From: Photobacterium atrarenae
Lineage (GTDB): Bacteria; Pseudomonadota; Gammaproteobacteria; Enterobacterales; Vibrionaceae
Direction: 5' to 3'
DNA: 64,000 nt
Assembly: GCF_024380015.1 (NCBI RefSeq)
Contig: NZ_CP101508.1
Location: 1,984,902-2,048,901, forward strand
Positions 42,247-53,541 of the stretch are shown in pieces (position 1 is the stretch's first letter; the number at the start of each line of letters is the position of its first letter). The notes under the pieces are model-generated. The model was not told the DNA's origin, searched no databases, and worked only from the letters and a program-made list of their open reading frames with translations. A program made the position numbers and the translations under genes.

Positions 42247-43745
42247 TATAACTCGCAGTAGTCGGTATCTGTCAGGTTCTTACATGGGAAGCGCCATTCA
42301 CGCTGGTCGTTGGCCAGCAGTGTGTCAGCTTCCTTCGGTCCCCAGGTACCCGCCGCATAGCCATAAAGATGCTCAGGATTCTCTTTATACTCGAGGATCG
42401 GCTGAACATATTTCCAGCAGGCTGTAACTGCATCGGAACGGGCAAACAGGGTGGCGTCCCCCTTCATTGAGTCCAGCAGCAAACGCTCGTAAGCCGTCAG
42501 CATGTTGGTCTCTTCCAGGCTCTCATAATGAAAATCCATCGAAACTTCTTTCGATTCAAAGCCTGCGCCCGGTTTTTTGAGGCCAAATCTCATTAAAATG
42601 CCCTCATCCGGCTGAATACGGATGATCAGCTTGTTCTTTGGCGCATTGGCGCTGAACATCGGATGTGGCGTTTTCTTAAAGTGGATCACGACTTCGGTGA
42701 CTCGGGTTGGCAAACGTTTACCTGTGCGGACATAGAAAGGCACGCCGCTCCAGCGCCAGTTGTCGATGAACATTTTCAAGCCGACATAGGTCTCGGTCCG
42801 GGAATCATCAGCAACACCCTGCTCTTCACGGTAGCCCGGCAGGTGATCACCGCGAACATCGGAAGCCGTGTACTGACCCAGCACCAGATTGTTGTGCAGA
42901 TCGCTTTCCGACAGTGGCTGGAAGCTGTTCATCACTTTCACCACCTCATCACGCATCGAATCGGCGTTAATCGCTGCCGGCGGCTCCATCGCAACCATCG
43001 ACAGCACCTGAAGCAGGTGGTTCTGGAACATATCCCGCACTGCACCGGCACCATCATAGTAGCCGCCACGCTCTTCCACACCGAGGAACTCCGCAGCCGT
43101 GATCTCAACATAGTCGATGAAATTACGGTTCCACAGCGGCTCGAACATCCCGTTGGCAAAACGGAACACCAGAAGATTCTGCACGGTTTCTTTGCCCAGG
43201 TAGTGGTCGATGCGGTAAATCTGATGCTCTTTGAAATGCTGGTGCAGTTTCTCGTCCAGAACTTCCGCAGACGCCAGATCATAGCCAAACGGTTTTTCAA
43301 CAATCAGGCGTTTCCAGCCCTGGGATTCATCATTCAGGCCATGGGCAGCCAGACATTCCGGGATCACGCTGTAAAGGCTTGGCGGGGTCGCAAGATAGAA
43401 AGTCGTGTTGCCTTGGGTGTCATTCTGTTGACCCAGATCATCGAGGCGGTGCTTCAGTTTCGCGTAATCTTCAACATCGGACGTGTTGAGCGCTTGGTAG
43501 TGCAGGTGCTGGCAAAAAGCGTCAAGGGTCGCTTCATCGACTTTTTCTGAGGCTTCAAGTGCAGCTTTGAGCTTGTCCCGGAAAGCTTGATCTGAGTACT
43601 CGGTGCGGCTAACACCAAGAATCGCGAATTTTTCCGAAAGCAGGCCGTTGGCATAGAGGTGATAAAAAGCGGGGATCAGTTTCCGATGAGTCAGATCGCC
43701 TGACGCACCGAAAATAACAATGCAATTATTTTCTGGCTTAACCAT
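42246..43745 (-). CDS. zwf: Glucose-6-phosphate 1-dehydrogenase
   Basis: About 499 residues. N-terminal coenzyme motif [18 protein letters not shown], the active-site signature [21 protein letters not shown] with the catalytic His-Tyr-Leu-Gly-Lys, and the C-terminal [16 protein letters not shown] end ([28 protein letters not shown] in parts). First enzyme of the oxidative pentose phosphate pathway. In-frame ATGs at 43757 and 43745 are possible; the second gives the usual MVxPENxxIVIFGA start and has GGA at a workable distance. Confidence 0.96.
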   Translation of the reverse strand: MVKPENNCIVIFGASGDLTHRKLIPAFYHLYANGLLSEKFAILGVSRTEYSDQAFRDKLKAALEASEKVDEATLDAFCQHLHYQALNTSDVEDYAKLKHRLDDLGQQNDTQGNTTFYLATPPSLYSVIPECLAAHGLNDESQGWKRLIVEKPFGYDLASAEVLDEKLHQHFKEHQIYRIDHYLGKETVQNLLVFRFANGMFEPLWNRNFIDYVEITAAEFLGVEERGGYYDGAGAVRDMFQNHLLQVLSMVAMEPPAAINADSMRDEVVKVMNSFQPLSESDLHNNLVLGQYTASDVRGDHLPGYREEQGVADDSRTETYVGLKMFIDNWRWSGVPFYVRTGKRLPTRVTEVVIHFKKTPHPMFSANAPKNKLIIRIQPDEGILMRFGLKKPGAGFESKEVSMDFHYESLEETNMLTAYERLLLDSMKGDATLFARSDAVTACWKYVQPILEYKENPEHLYGYAAGTWGPKEADTLLANDQREWRFPCKNLTDTDYCEL

Positions 43746-43917
43746 GAGTTTATCCATTCAGATCACACAATACGGTGAACGCGTTCCTGATGGACCGAGA
43801 TATTAACATCTAAATTAATATGAGATACATGGTTTTACCTATTATTTTAATCGGCCAAACCTAATATTTTGTTTTTTTACATATGCACACGCCGACATTA
43901 AATGTTCGAACCCGCTC

Positions 43918-45510
43918 TCAAACCGATGACAAATTAACCAATTCTTGGGTATAAGCATGCTGTGGCTCGGTAAACAACCGCCGGGTTTCTCCCTGCTCTA
44001 CCACCTCCCCCCCCTTTAATACCAGGGTGTAATGACACAAAGATTTCACAACATGTAAATCATGGCTAATAAACAGGTAACTCAGCCCGTGCTTTTGCTG
44101 CAGCTTCTTCAGCAGGGTCAGGACCTGAAACTGCACGGTGCGATCGAGCGATGAGGTGGGCTCATCGAGCAGGATAAACTCCGGTTTCAAGACCAACGCG
44201 CGGGCAATGGCGATCCGCTGCCGCTGGCCGCCGGAGAACTCATTCGGAAACCGATAACGGGTCGCCGGATCCAGTTCGACCTCGCGCATCGCCTGACAAA
44301 TCACCGCATCTTCTTCCTCAGCTGAGAGCGTCTTGTGCACTTTCAAGCCCTCGCCGATGATCTGCGCCACCGACATCCGAGGATTCAGCGCCGAAAACGG
44401 ATCCTGAAACACCACCTGCAACCGGCTGCGATATGGCAGCATCTGCTTGCGGCTCAGCCTCGAGATATCGTGACCGTCAAATTCAATCTGGCCTTCGCTG
44501 CTAAGCAACTTGAGCAGCGCCATCCCAGTGGTCGACTTGCCCGACCCGCTCTCTCCCACCAGCCCGACGCTATGACCGCGCCGCAGCACAAAGCTAACAT
44601 CCGTCACCGCTTTAATATGATCTTTCACCCGTTTGAGGATCCCGCCGGTAATGGGGAACCACACCCGCAGTTTTTCGACCGTGAACAACGGCGCGGCCTT
44701 GGCATCGACCGGCACTGGCAGGCCACTGGGATCGGCGTTGATGAGCTTCACCGTATACGGATCGGAAGGGTTGGTAAAAATCACCTCCCGGGTGTTCGTT
44801 TCAACCAATTTGCCGAGTTGCATCACTGCCACCCGATCGGCAATACGACGCACGATACTCAGATCATGAGTGATGAACAGCATCGCCATCCCCATCTCTT
44901 GCTGCAGATCTTTCAGCAATTCAAGGATCTGGGCCTGGACCGAGACATCCAGTGCGGTGGTCGGCTCATCGGCAATCAACAGCTCCGGCTCATTGATCAG
45001 CGCCATAGCAATCATCACCCGCTGGCGCTCCCCGCCGGAAAGTTCATGGGGGTAGGCCTGCATCCGCTTCTCAGCATTGCGGATCCCGACTTTCTTCAGC
45101 CAGCTCAACGCCCGCTGCTCTGCTACGCGCTGCCGGGTTCCGTGGTGAATTGCCAGCGTTTCACACAACTGGCGACCAATTTTATGCAGCGGATTGAGCG
45201 ACATCATCGGCTCCTGGAAAATCATCCCGATCCGGTTACCGCGGATCCCACGCATCTCCCGCTCGCTACAGGAAAGCATGTCGATGCCGTCGTAGCGGAT
45301 CTGACCGCCGAGATAACGGGTCGATGATTTCGGCAGCAGGCGTAAAATGGCATTGGCCGTCACAGACTTTCCCGAGCCGCTCTCCCCCACCAGCGCCAGC
45401 GTTTCCCCACGGCGGACCGACAGACTGACTTCCTGCGTCACCTGACTCACGCCGCCGCCGGTCTGAAAACCAACGGATAAATTTTCAAGGGTTAATAATG
45501 GTTTCGCCAT
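43918..45510 (-). CDS. yejF: Peptide ABC transporter, fused double ATPase (YejF)
   Basis: 530 residues with two complete ABC domains. First: Walker A GESGSGKSVT (about 40-49), signature LSGGERQRV (about 159-167), Walker B LLIADEPT. Second: GESGSGKSTTG, FSGGQRQRIAIARAL, FILLDEPTS. It powers the Yej importer of oligopeptides, known in enterobacteria also for uptake of microcin C-type compounds. Last gene of yejABEF, 3 bases after yejE. Confidence 0.94.
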   Translation of the reverse strand: MAKPLLTLENLSVGFQTGGGVSQVTQEVSLSVRRGETLALVGESGSGKSVTANAILRLLPKSSTRYLGGQIRYDGIDMLSCSEREMRGIRGNRIGMIFQEPMMSLNPLHKIGRQLCETLAIHHGTRQRVAEQRALSWLKKVGIRNAEKRMQAYPHELSGGERQRVMIAMALINEPELLIADEPTTALDVSVQAQILELLKDLQQEMGMAMLFITHDLSIVRRIADRVAVMQLGKLVETNTREVIFTNPSDPYTVKLINADPSGLPVPVDAKAAPLFTVEKLRVWFPITGGILKRVKDHIKAVTDVSFVLRRGHSVGLVGESGSGKSTTGMALLKLLSSEGQIEFDGHDISRLSRKQMLPYRSRLQVVFQDPFSALNPRMSVAQIIGEGLKVHKTLSAEEEDAVICQAMREVELDPATRYRFPNEFSGGQRQRIAIARALVLKPEFILLDEPTSSLDRTVQFQVLTLLKKLQQKHGLSYLFISHDLHVVKSLCHYTLVLKGGEVVEQGETRRLFTEPQHAYTQELVNLSSV

Positions 45511-45513
45511 AAT

Positions 45514-46536
45514 TTATCTCTGATGATGGGGATCAAACGCATCCCGGACCGCTTCACCGACAAACACCAGCAAGCTGAGCATAATCGATAACACTACAAA
45601 AGCTGACAACCCCAGCCAGGGTGCCTGCAGATTGGTTTTGCCCTGAGCCAGCAGTTCCCCCAGCGACGGCGAGCCGACCGGCAGGCCAAAACCAAGGAAA
45701 TCGAGCGAGGTTAAGGTGGTGACCGAGCCGCTGAGAATAAAAGGCATCATGGTCAGCGAGGCAACCATGGCGTTCGGCAGCATGTGGCGCAGCATGATCC
45801 GGCCATCCCCCACCCCCAGCGCCTGTGCGGCACGAACATAATCGAAATTGCGGCAGCGAAGAAATTCAGCACGTACCACGCCCACCAGCCCCATCCAGCT
45901 AAACAGCACCATGATCCCCAGCAGCCACCAGAAGTTGGGCTCGACAAAGCTCGAGAGAATGATCAGCAAAAACAGGGTCGGCATCCCGGACCAGACTTCA
46001 ATAAAGCGCTGGCCGAACAGATCCACCCAGCCGCCGTAATAGCCCTGGCAGGCACCGACAATCACCCCGATCACGGTTGAAATCAGGGTCAGGGCGAACC
46101 CGAACAACACCGAGATCCGGAAGCCATAGATGATCCGGGCCAGGACATCCCGCCCTTTATCATCAGTACCAAGCCAATTGACCGCATCTGGTGGCGATGG
46201 GGCCGGACCGGGCAGGTTATAGTTGATGGTGTCGTAGTGAAAGCGGATCAGCGGCCAGATCATATAGCCGTCCGCCTGGATAAGCTCCGCCACATACGGA
46301 TCGGTATAATCCGCTTCCGATTCAAACTCTCCGCCAAACTCAGTTTCGGTATATTCCGTGACAATCGGGACATACCAGCTCTGGTTAAAACGGATCAGCA
46401 AAGGTTTATCATTCGCTATCACTTCCGCAAACAGGCTGAGCATGAACAGCAGACCAAACAGCCATAACGACCAGTAGCCCCGCTTGTTGGCCCGAAATCT
46501 GGCCCATCGCTCCTTGGTTAACGGGTTCATCTTCAC
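45514..46536 (-). CDS. yejE: Peptide ABC transporter permease (YejE)
   Basis: 340 residues. N-terminal NPLTKERWARFRANKRGYWSLW segment, then a periplasmic insert, and the binding-protein-dependent permease core with an EAA-like loop (RAAQALGVGDGRIMLRHMLPNA). WLGTDDKGRDVLARIIYGFRIS is typical of OppC/YejE. The GTG at 46536 overlaps the yejB stop by one base and has GAGG 7 bases upstream; the ATG two codons later is the alternative. Confidence 0.93.
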   Translation of the reverse strand: MKMNPLTKERWARFRANKRGYWSLWLFGLLFMLSLFAEVIANDKPLLIRFNQSWYVPIVTEYTETEFGGEFESEADYTDPYVAELIQADGYMIWPLIRFHYDTINYNLPGPAPSPPDAVNWLGTDDKGRDVLARIIYGFRISVLFGFALTLISTVIGVIVGACQGYYGGWVDLFGQRFIEVWSGMPTLFLLIILSSFVEPNFWWLLGIMVLFSWMGLVGVVRAEFLRCRNFDYVRAAQALGVGDGRIMLRHMLPNAMVASLTMMPFILSGSVTTLTSLDFLGFGLPVGSPSLGELLAQGKTNLQAPWLGLSAFVVLSIMLSLLVFVGEAVRDAFDPHHQR

Positions 46537-47621
46537 TAGCGCGCCTCAAAATCAATCCGGGGATCCACCAGGGTATAAGTAATATCGGAGATGATGTTCA
46601 GGATCAGCCCCAGTAAGGTCATGATATACAGGGAGCTGAACACCACCGGGTAATCACGCTGGGTAGTCGATTCAAATCCCAATAAACCGATCCCCTCAAG
46701 TGAGAACATGACCTCAATCAGCATCGCCCCGGTAAAGAAGATACTGATAAAAGCCGCTGGAAAGCCGGCGATAATAATCAACATCGCGTTGCGAAACACG
46801 TGGCGATACAAAATACTACGCTCATCCAGCCCTTTGGCCCGCGCAGTCACCACATACTGTTTGTTGATCTCATCGAGGAAGGAGTTTTTGGTCAGCATCG
46901 ACAAGGTCGCGAAGCCACCAATCACCATGGCGAAAATAGGCAGCGCCAGGTGCCAGAAGTAATCGAGAATCTGCTGGTACCAGGCCAGTTGGTCAAAATT
47001 GGACGACACCAGTCCCCGCAGCGGAAACCAGCTGAAGTAATTGCCGCTGGCAAAAAAGATAATCAGCAAAATGGCAAACAGAAAACCGGGGATGGCATAA
47101 CCGACGATCACCACCGCACTGCTCCAGATATCAAACCGCGAACCGTGATGAATCGCCTTGGCGACCCCGAGCGGAATGGACACCAGATAAATGATCAGGG
47201 TACTCCAGAGCCCGAGCGAAACCGAGACCGGCAGTCGATCGATAATCAAATCAATCACATTGCCGCCGCGAAACAGACTCTCCCCAAAGTTAAAGGTGGC
47301 ATAGTTCTTCAGCATCTCCCAATAGCGCTCATGGAGCGGTTTATCAAAGCCGAACTGTTGCTTGATGGCATCCACCACCTCCGGATCCAGCCCGCGGGAG
47401 CCCCGATAACCGCTACCGTTCTCATCTGAAGCCACGGCCTGAACTTCCTGGCCGCCACCGGTAAAGCGCTCCATGATCCCGGAGCTGCGCCCTTCGAGCT
47501 TCGCCACAGCCTGCTCGACCGGGCCGCCCGGCGCGATTTGGATCACAAAGAAGTTAATGGTGATGATCGCCCACAACGTGGGGATCACCAACAATAAACG
47601 ACGAATAATATAGGCTGACAT
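46536..47621 (-). CDS. yejB: Peptide ABC transporter permease (YejB)
   Basis: 361 residues, OppB-type permease. [25 protein letters not shown] at the N-terminus, a YejB-specific soluble insert (about residues 45-85) ending in [19 protein letters not shown], and the EAA-like loop [27 protein letters not shown] precedes the ATG. It lies 55 bases after yejA. Confidence 0.94.
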   Translation of the reverse strand: MSAYIIRRLLLVIPTLWAIITINFFVIQIAPGGPVEQAVAKLEGRSSGIMERFTGGGQEVQAVASDENGSGYRGSRGLDPEVVDAIKQQFGFDKPLHERYWEMLKNYATFNFGESLFRGGNVIDLIIDRLPVSVSLGLWSTLIIYLVSIPLGVAKAIHHGSRFDIWSSAVVIVGYAIPGFLFAILLIIFFASGNYFSWFPLRGLVSSNFDQLAWYQQILDYFWHLALPIFAMVIGGFATLSMLTKNSFLDEINKQYVVTARAKGLDERSILYRHVFRNAMLIIIAGFPAAFISIFFTGAMLIEVMFSLEGIGLLGFESTTQRDYPVVFSSLYIMTLLGLILNIISDITYTLVDPRIDFEAR

Positions 47622-47676
47622 CTTCCTTGATCCCTACGGCTTGGCAGCAAGTGCTGTCCGGTGATTATCGGTTCAC

Positions 47677-49500
47677 TTAACGTCGCGCTTCGGGCAGCTT
47701 CGCGATCTTGGCGGAATCAATCCACCAGGTATCAAGCCCTAACGCATACTTCGGCCGCACCGACGGGCGGGCAAACTTATTCCAGGTCGCGACCCGGAAC
47801 TGACTGATGTGCCATTGCGGGATCACAAAGAAATTCCACTGCAACACCCGATCCAGTGCCCGGCCCAAACTCAGCAAGGCTTGCGGATCTTCCTGATGCT
47901 TGGCGATTTCCGTGGTGAGGTAGTCAATCGCCGGATCGTTGACCCCTGCCGTGTTATAGGTGCTGTCGATATACTGACTGTTCCAGGCAATCATCAGGTT
48001 CGGGCTCGGGTACGGATTCGCACTGTAGCCGCCCGAAACCATATCAAAGTCGCGGTCCCGCAGGCGCTTGGTAAACTGGGTGGTATCCACGGTGCGAATT
48101 TTCATCTCAATACCCATCAGCTTGAGATTCTTCTGGATCGGGATCGCCAGCCGTTCAGTGGTCGGACTGTAGATCAGCAACTCAAATGCAAACGGCTCGC
48201 CGGTTTTCAGGTTCGTCATCACCCGGTTTTTCACCTCCCAGCCCGCCTGCTTCATCAATTGCAGCGCGGTCCGCATCTGTTTGCGGATCCGGCCAGAGCC
48301 ATCCGTAACCGGCGGCTGATATTCCTCGGTGAACACTCGCGGCGGGACTTTGTCTTTAATAGGCGCCAGCACTGCTCGTTCGGCTTCGCTTGGCAAGCCC
48401 CTGGCTTCATAATCAGTATTCTGGAAATAACTGCGGGTTCGGGTGTATTGGTTATAGAACAACGTTTTGTTCATCCACTCGAAGTCCATCGCATAGCTGA
48501 GTGCCTCACGCACCCGCGCGTCCTGGAAATACACACTTTGGGTATTGAAGACAAAAGCCTGCATCGCCTGAGGGATCTCGTGGGGGATCTCCTCTTTGAC
48601 GATATAACCCTGATCGAAGTTCGTGCCTTCGTACATGGTGGCCCAAAACTTGGCTACATTCTCCTGGCGAAAATCGTATTCCCCGGCTTTAAATGCTTCC
48701 AGGGTCACGGTTTCGTCGCGGTAATAGTCATAGCGTTTGGACGCAAAATTATGGCGACCGACATTGACCGGCAGCGTTTTGGCCCAGTAGTCATCCACCA
48801 GGCTATAGGTGACGCTCTGACCGGGCTGATAATCCGTCACCCGGTAAGCACTGCTGCCAAGCGGCGGTGTGGTGAGTGGCTCACTGAGGTTTTTGTCCTG
48901 CCAGAAATGCTGCGGCAGCACGTTCATTCCCTGCACCAGCGAGAACAACATTTCCCGATTCGGTGTAGCCATGTCGATCCGGGCGGTCAGGGTTGATTTC
49001 GCGGTCACCGACTTGACGTCCTTATAATAGACCCGGAACTGCGGCACCCCTTCTTTCATAAACTTATCAAAGGTAAACGCCACATCCTCAGCGGTGATCG
49101 GGTGACCATCGTGAAAGCGGGCCTTGGGGTTGATGTCCACTTCCATCCAGGAAAAATCATCAGCGTAGCGCACTTTCTCGGCTATCAGCGGATAATAGCT
49201 GTCGATTTCATCGGTCGAGGCCACAAATAGGGTGTCATAAATTTCATCGGCCCCGGCTGCTGAAACGCCCCGGCTGGCATAACGGTTAAAACTATCGTAA
49301 GTGCCAACTTGCGCAAATGTCACTGCGCCGCCTTTGGGTGCGTCCGGATTAACGTAATCAAAATGGGTAAAATTGCTGGGGTACTTGGCCTCGCCAAACC
49401 CGACCAGGCTGGTAGACTCAATCACATCTGCAGCCTGCAGACTGAAGGCTGTGCCAAGTGCCAGTCCGGCTGTCAGCCACGATGAAATGATGATCTGCAT
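47677..49500 (-). CDS. yejA: Periplasmic peptide-binding protein (YejA)
   Basis: 607 residues with a signal peptide (WLTAGLALGTAFSLQA). SBP family 5 pattern: FTHFDYVNPDAPKGGAVTFAQVGTYDSFN in parts, AEKVRYADDFSWMEVDINPKARFHDGHPI, and YETARDVSP-like positions reduced to VREALSYAMDFEWMNK. It captures peptides for YejBEF. GGGAGGGG precedes the ATG. First gene of the operon and divergent from the SPOUT methyltransferase gene. Confidence 0.93.
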   Translation of the reverse strand: MQIIISSWLTAGLALGTAFSLQAADVIESTSLVGFGEAKYPSNFTHFDYVNPDAPKGGAVTFAQVGTYDSFNRYASRGVSAAGADEIYDTLFVASTDEIDSYYPLIAEKVRYADDFSWMEVDINPKARFHDGHPITAEDVAFTFDKFMKEGVPQFRVYYKDVKSVTAKSTLTARIDMATPNREMLFSLVQGMNVLPQHFWQDKNLSEPLTTPPLGSSAYRVTDYQPGQSVTYSLVDDYWAKTLPVNVGRHNFASKRYDYYRDETVTLEAFKAGEYDFRQENVAKFWATMYEGTNFDQGYIVKEEIPHEIPQAMQAFVFNTQSVYFQDARVREALSYAMDFEWMNKTLFYNQYTRTRSYFQNTDYEARGLPSEAERAVLAPIKDKVPPRVFTEEYQPPVTDGSGRIRKQMRTALQLMKQAGWEVKNRVMTNLKTGEPFAFELLIYSPTTERLAIPIQKNLKLMGIEMKIRTVDTTQFTKRLRDRDFDMVSGGYSANPYPSPNLMIAWNSQYIDSTYNTAGVNDPAIDYLTTEIAKHQEDPQALLSLGRALDRVLQWNFFVIPQWHISQFRVATWNKFARPSVRPKYALGLDTWWIDSAKIAKLPEARR

Positions 49501-49731
49501 CCGCCCCTCCCTGCTTTATCCTTCCTTGAGGATGTCCGTGAAAAAGTTCAGCTTTTCATACTTCTACGATAGGACAGGAATCAGGTTTCAACAATGTTAA
49601 CCATCAGTTTGTATGAAATAGTGCCGCTTGTAATACAGACTTGGACCCCTCCTTTCGCTGTGCCGGACCTGCATTTTGGATCAGAATCCGTATAATGACG
49701 CGCTCTGTTTCCTACTGATGATAGACACGAT

Positions 49732-50190
49732 ATGAGCAAAGGCTACGCCTGTGTCGGGCTATTTAACCCGAAAACGCCTGAGAATGTGGGGTCGGTCATG
49801 CGGGCGGCGGGCTGCTACGGCGTGAACTCCGTCTTTTATACCGGTACCCGCTATGATTTAGCACGGCAGTTTTGCACCGATACCTATAGAAGCCACCACG
49901 ACATTCCGCTGATCGGGGTACAGGACTTAAAAGACATCATCCCGCTGGATTGTGTACCGGTCGCCGTCGATCTGATTGAAGGGGCCAAGCCGCTACCCAA
50001 ATATAAACACCCTAAGCGGGCCTTTTATATTTTCGGCCCGGAAGACAACACGTTAAAGAAAGATATCACCGATTTTTGCCGGGAAACCATTTACGTGCCA
50101 ACCCAGGGGTGTATGAACCTGGCTGCAGCAGTGAATGTGATTTTGTATGATCGCCTAGCCAAAGGCGACAACTTCTCGAATCACAAATAA
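49732..50190 (+). CDS. SPOUT-family RNA 2'-O-methyltransferase (TrmH/SpoU type)
   Basis: 152 residues, a minimal SpoU domain without an RNA-binding extension. Motif 1 GLFNPKTPENVGSVMRAAGCYG (about 9-30), motif 2 AFYIFGPEDN (about 95-104), motif 3 PTQGCMNLAAAVNVILYDR (about 122-140), which forms the AdoMet knot. The first motif carries the usual Asn and Arg catalytic positions. The target RNA is not evident; it is not TrmL-like at the N-terminus. Ribosome-binding site is weak. Confidence 0.85.
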   Translation: MSKGYACVGLFNPKTPENVGSVMRAAGCYGVNSVFYTGTRYDLARQFCTDTYRSHHDIPLIGVQDLKDIIPLDCVPVAVDLIEGAKPLPKYKHPKRAFYIFGPEDNTLKKDITDFCRETIYVPTQGCMNLAAAVNVILYDRLAKGDNFSNHK

Positions 50191-50578
50191 GCACCGGCAC
50201 GGGGCTTCAAAAACAACCCACGGCGGCTTCACCAAACGGACCTGTCCAACGAACCGGGATCGCAGAAGTGTCACACTGGTAGGCTAGGCTTTCTCAGACT
50301 AGACTTAATCCGATTTAGCCGTGAATGGCCAAACTTCAAGACACAAGAACGGTGATCTCAATCACGAAAGGGCATGAGTGAAAGCCGTTTCCCATAGATT
50401 GTTCTATCACCAAACCGATCCTGTGGTTTTCTTGAGCGTTTAAGCCAGAAATATGAAAAAGACGGAGCAAAAACAAACAAATGTTCATTTAATCTTAAAT
50501 GAGCTATGTCATGTTTGCCTAAATCAGTGATATACTCCCCCACCGAATAGTGACAGTAATTGTTTATAGAGAAAAACA
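50191..50578 (+). promoter_or_regulatory. fusA2 upstream region
   Basis: 388 bases with no credible gene. TGATATACT at 50528-50536 is a good extended -10 element, about 43 bases before the fusA2 ATG, with a weak -35 about 17 bases upstream. No further operator or leader structure is obvious. Confidence 0.45.
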
Positions 50579-52666
50579 ATGACAGATTTATCTAAATACA
50601 GAAACATTGGTATTTTCGCGCACGTAGATGCGGGTAAAACTACCAGTACCGAGCGTATCCTGAAGCTGACTGGTAAAATCCACAAAATTGGTGATACTCA
50701 CGACGGTACTTCTACTACTGACTTCATGGAGCAGGAAGCAGAGCGTGGTATTACAATCCAGTCTGCTGCGACAACCTGTTTCTGGAACGACCACCGCCTG
50801 AACATCATCGATACTCCAGGACACGTTGACTTCACCATTGAAGTTTACCGTTCCCTGAAAGTACTTGACGGTGGTGTTGGTGTATTCTGTGGTTCTGGTG
50901 GTGTTGAGCCTCAGTCAGAAACGAACTGGCGTTACGCTGACGAATCTAAAGTATCTCGTCTGATCTTCGTGAACAAACTGGACCGTATGGGTGCAGACTT
51001 CTACAAAGTTTGTGACCAGGTTAAGAAAGTTCTGGGTGCAACACCACTGGTGATGACGCTGCCAATCGGTACTGAAGATGACTTCGTCGGTGTTGTAGAC
51101 GTACTGAGCCAGAAAGCATACGTATGGGATGACTCTGGTCTGCCAGAAAACTACGAAATCACTGATATCCCTGCGGATATGGTTGATGACGCTGCTGCTT
51201 ACCGTGAAGAGCTGATCGAAACTGCTGTTGAGCAGGACGACGATCTGATGGAAGCTTACATGGAAGGTGAAGAGCCTTCTGTAGAAGACATCAAGCGTTG
51301 TATCCGTAAAGGTACTCGTGACCTGGCATTCTTCCCAACTTACTGTGGTTCTGCATACAAGAACAAAGGTATCCAGCTGGTTCTGGACGCTGTTGTTGAC
51401 TACCTGCCAGCACCAACAGAAGTTAACCCACAGCCTCTGACTGACAAAGAAACTGGTGAGCCAACTGGTGAAGTTGCAACTGTTTCTGCAGACGAGCCGC
51501 TGCGTGCTCTGGCGTTCAAGATCATGGACGACCGTTTCGGTGCCCTGACCTTCATCCGTATTTACTCTGGTAAACTGAAGAAGGGTGACACCATCCTGAA
51601 CAGCGCAACAGGTAAAACTGAGCGTGTTGGCCGTATGGTTGAGATGCACGCCGACGAGCGTAACGAGATCGATTCAGCACAAGCTGGTGACATCATCGCC
51701 GTTGTTGGTATGAAGAACGTTCAGACTGGTCACACGCTGTGTGATCCTAAGCACGAATGTACTCTGGAACCAATGATCTTCCCAGATCCAGTAATCTCTA
51801 TCGCTGTTACTCCGAAGGACAAAGGCGCTTCTGAGAAGATGGGTGTTGCCCTGGGTAAGATGGTTGCAGAAGATCCATCTTTCCAAGTTGAGTCTGACGA
51901 CGAGACTGGCGAAACTATCCTGAAAGGTATGGGTGAGCTTCACCTGGACATCAAAGTTGATATCCTGAAGCGTACTCACGGTGTTGAGCTGACTGTAGGT
52001 GCACCTCAGGTTGCTTACCGTGAAACAATCACACAGCCAATCGAAGACAGCTACACGCACAAGAAGCAGTCTGGTGGTTCTGGTCAGTTCGGTAAGATCG
52101 ACTACCGCATCAAGCCAGGTGAGCCAAACTCAGGCTTCACGTTCTCTTCAACTGTTGTTGGTGGTAACGTACCTAAAGAATTCTGGCCTGCAATCGAAAA
52201 AGGTTTTGCTGGCATGATGGACAACGGTGTCCTGGCTGGCTTCCCAACGCTGGACGTTGAAGTTGAACTGTTCGACGGTGGCTTCCACGCAGTTGACTCC
52301 TCTGCTGTAGCTTTCGAAATCGCTGCAAAAGGCGCATTCCGTCAGTCTATGCCTAAAGCGGGTCCACAGCTGCTTGAGCCAATCATGAAAGTTGACGTAT
52401 TCACTCCGGAAGATCACGTTGGTGATGTTATCGGTGACCTGAACCGTCGTCGTGGTATGATCAAAGATCAGCAAGCTGGTACAACTGGCGTGCGCATCAA
52501 AGGTGATGTACCACTGTCTGAAATGTTCGGCTACATCGGCTCTCTGCGTACAATGACTTCTGGTCGTGGTCAGTTCTCTATGGAGTTCTCTCACTACGCA
52601 CCATGTCCTGCGAACGTTGCTGAAGCAGTGATTGCAGAGCAAAAAGAGAAAGACGCTAAGAAATAA
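50579..52666 (+). CDS. fusA2: Elongation factor G, second copy (EF-G2 type)
   Basis: 695 residues, all five EF-G domains. G1 AHVDAGKTT (16-24), switch [20 protein letters not shown]3 DTPGHVDF, G4 NKLDRMGAD. Domain IV contains the [12 protein letters not shown] and [11 protein letters not shown] segments. The gene is outside any str operon (no rpsL, rpsG or tuf nearby), as expected for fusA2 of vibrios. Codons are strikingly biased to GGT, GCT, CGT, ACT and TAC, unlike neighbours, pointing to very high expression. It catalyses ribosomal translocation or an accessory stress function. Confidence 0.93.
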   Translation: MTDLSKYRNIGIFAHVDAGKTTSTERILKLTGKIHKIGDTHDGTSTTDFMEQEAERGITIQSAATTCFWNDHRLNIIDTPGHVDFTIEVYRSLKVLDGGVGVFCGSGGVEPQSETNWRYADESKVSRLIFVNKLDRMGADFYKVCDQVKKVLGATPLVMTLPIGTEDDFVGVVDVLSQKAYVWDDSGLPENYEITDIPADMVDDAAAYREELIETAVEQDDDLMEAYMEGEEPSVEDIKRCIRKGTRDLAFFPTYCGSAYKNKGIQLVLDAVVDYLPAPTEVNPQPLTDKETGEPTGEVATVSADEPLRALAFKIMDDRFGALTFIRIYSGKLKKGDTILNSATGKTERVGRMVEMHADERNEIDSAQAGDIIAVVGMKNVQTGHTLCDPKHECTLEPMIFPDPVISIAVTPKDKGASEKMGVALGKMVAEDPSFQVESDDETGETILKGMGELHLDIKVDILKRTHGVELTVGAPQVAYRETITQPIEDSYTHKKQSGGSGQFGKIDYRIKPGEPNSGFTFSSTVVGGNVPKEFWPAIEKGFAGMMDNGVLAGFPTLDVEVELFDGGFHAVDSSAVAFEIAAKGAFRQSMPKAGPQLLEPIMKVDVFTPEDHVGDVIGDLNRRRGMIKDQQAGTTGVRIKGDVPLSEMFGYIGSLRTMTSGRGQFSMEFSHYAPCPANVAEAVIAEQKEKDAKK

Positions 52667-52688
52667 TTTTTCTTAACGCCCTCTTTGA

Positions 52689-52719
52689 TAACCCCGGCCC
52701 GGTGCCGGGGTTATTTTTA
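52689..52719 (+). terminator. fusA2 terminator
   Basis: TAACCCCGG pairs with CCGGGGTTA around CCCGGTG, followed by TTTTTAT. Confidence 0.92.
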
Positions 52720-52759
52720 TCTACAACATCACATGGCACCCTCTCAGTATCCCCCACCA

Positions 52760-53541
52760 TTATCCCACGCTACACTCCGTCAAATACCGGAAAAGACCGT
52801 ACTGTTTCAACCACGCCAGCTGCTCAGGCCGCTTCACCAAAAAACGGCCGCTATAGTTGAGCGCATTGGCAAACACTTTCTCAATATTATTCTGGCTTCG
52901 CGGCAACACCAGCATCCAGCGTGCTGTCAGCAGGATGTTATAGGGTAAACACGCGGCACTCTCCCGCCCATCTTCATCCATCAAAGACAAACGCACCAAG
53001 GCATCAAGATAAGATTGATGTAAAGTCTTGGCATCCAGACTCTGCTGCGGGTACAGCACATGATGAAACGGTAGTTGACCGCTGATGATACATGGCTCGA
53101 GCGGGATATTGGCTTTGACCAGTTGCATGTGTCGGTGCGGTTGACTCGCCCCGGCGATAGGCCCGCTGTTATAGAAACCCAGCACATCATCGCTGGTAAA
53201 ACCAAGTAACCAGGCGTGAAAATCCTGCTGGGTCAGAGGAGCCGATTGCGACACGAAGTCTTTTGAGCAAATCAGCAAATGTGGCGAGAGCACGGGAACT
53301 TGTTGAGCAGGCAAACATGGGCCGAACCGGCCTGAGCCACGTACATGGATGGCTCATAAGGCAGGAAAGGATTCGCACCCGGAGCCAGTGCAATGGGCTT
53401 CTTACTGGCATTGGGGGTGACGACGTAGCCGAAAAATTTTGTGCCCGCTTCCGACATCATTTCCGCTTCCGTCGTGATCGGCATCAGCGCGCCACTTTCC
53501 AACGCCCGCTGCGTGACTTTCTCCGCTTGCATCCAGAACAT
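52760..53541 (-). pseudogene. Ap4A phosphorylase-like (ATP adenylyltransferase) gene with one frameshift
   Basis: Two adjacent frames together encode one protein of about 260 residues. The upstream frame (53541 to about 53296) encodes FGYVVTPNASKKP and GSAHVCLLNKFP; the downstream frame continues VLSPHLLICSKDFV through the HIT-like active-site SQPHRHMQLV to the end at 52760. Joined, they read HVCLLNKFP-VLSPHLLIC, the normal ATP adenylyltransferase order. One base missing in the CCC run at 53294-53296 explains the break. Intact enzymes cleave or make diadenosine tetraphosphate. Either a genuine lesion or a sequencing error. Confidence 0.82.

Noticed and set aside
47809-48996. 395-codon ORF antisense to yejA
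   Set aside because: Lies wholly inside yejA and shows no recognisable domain.
50915-51649. 244-codon ORF antisense to fusA2
   Set aside because: Created by the strong codon bias of fusA2; composition is Cys/Phe/Val-rich without domain pattern.
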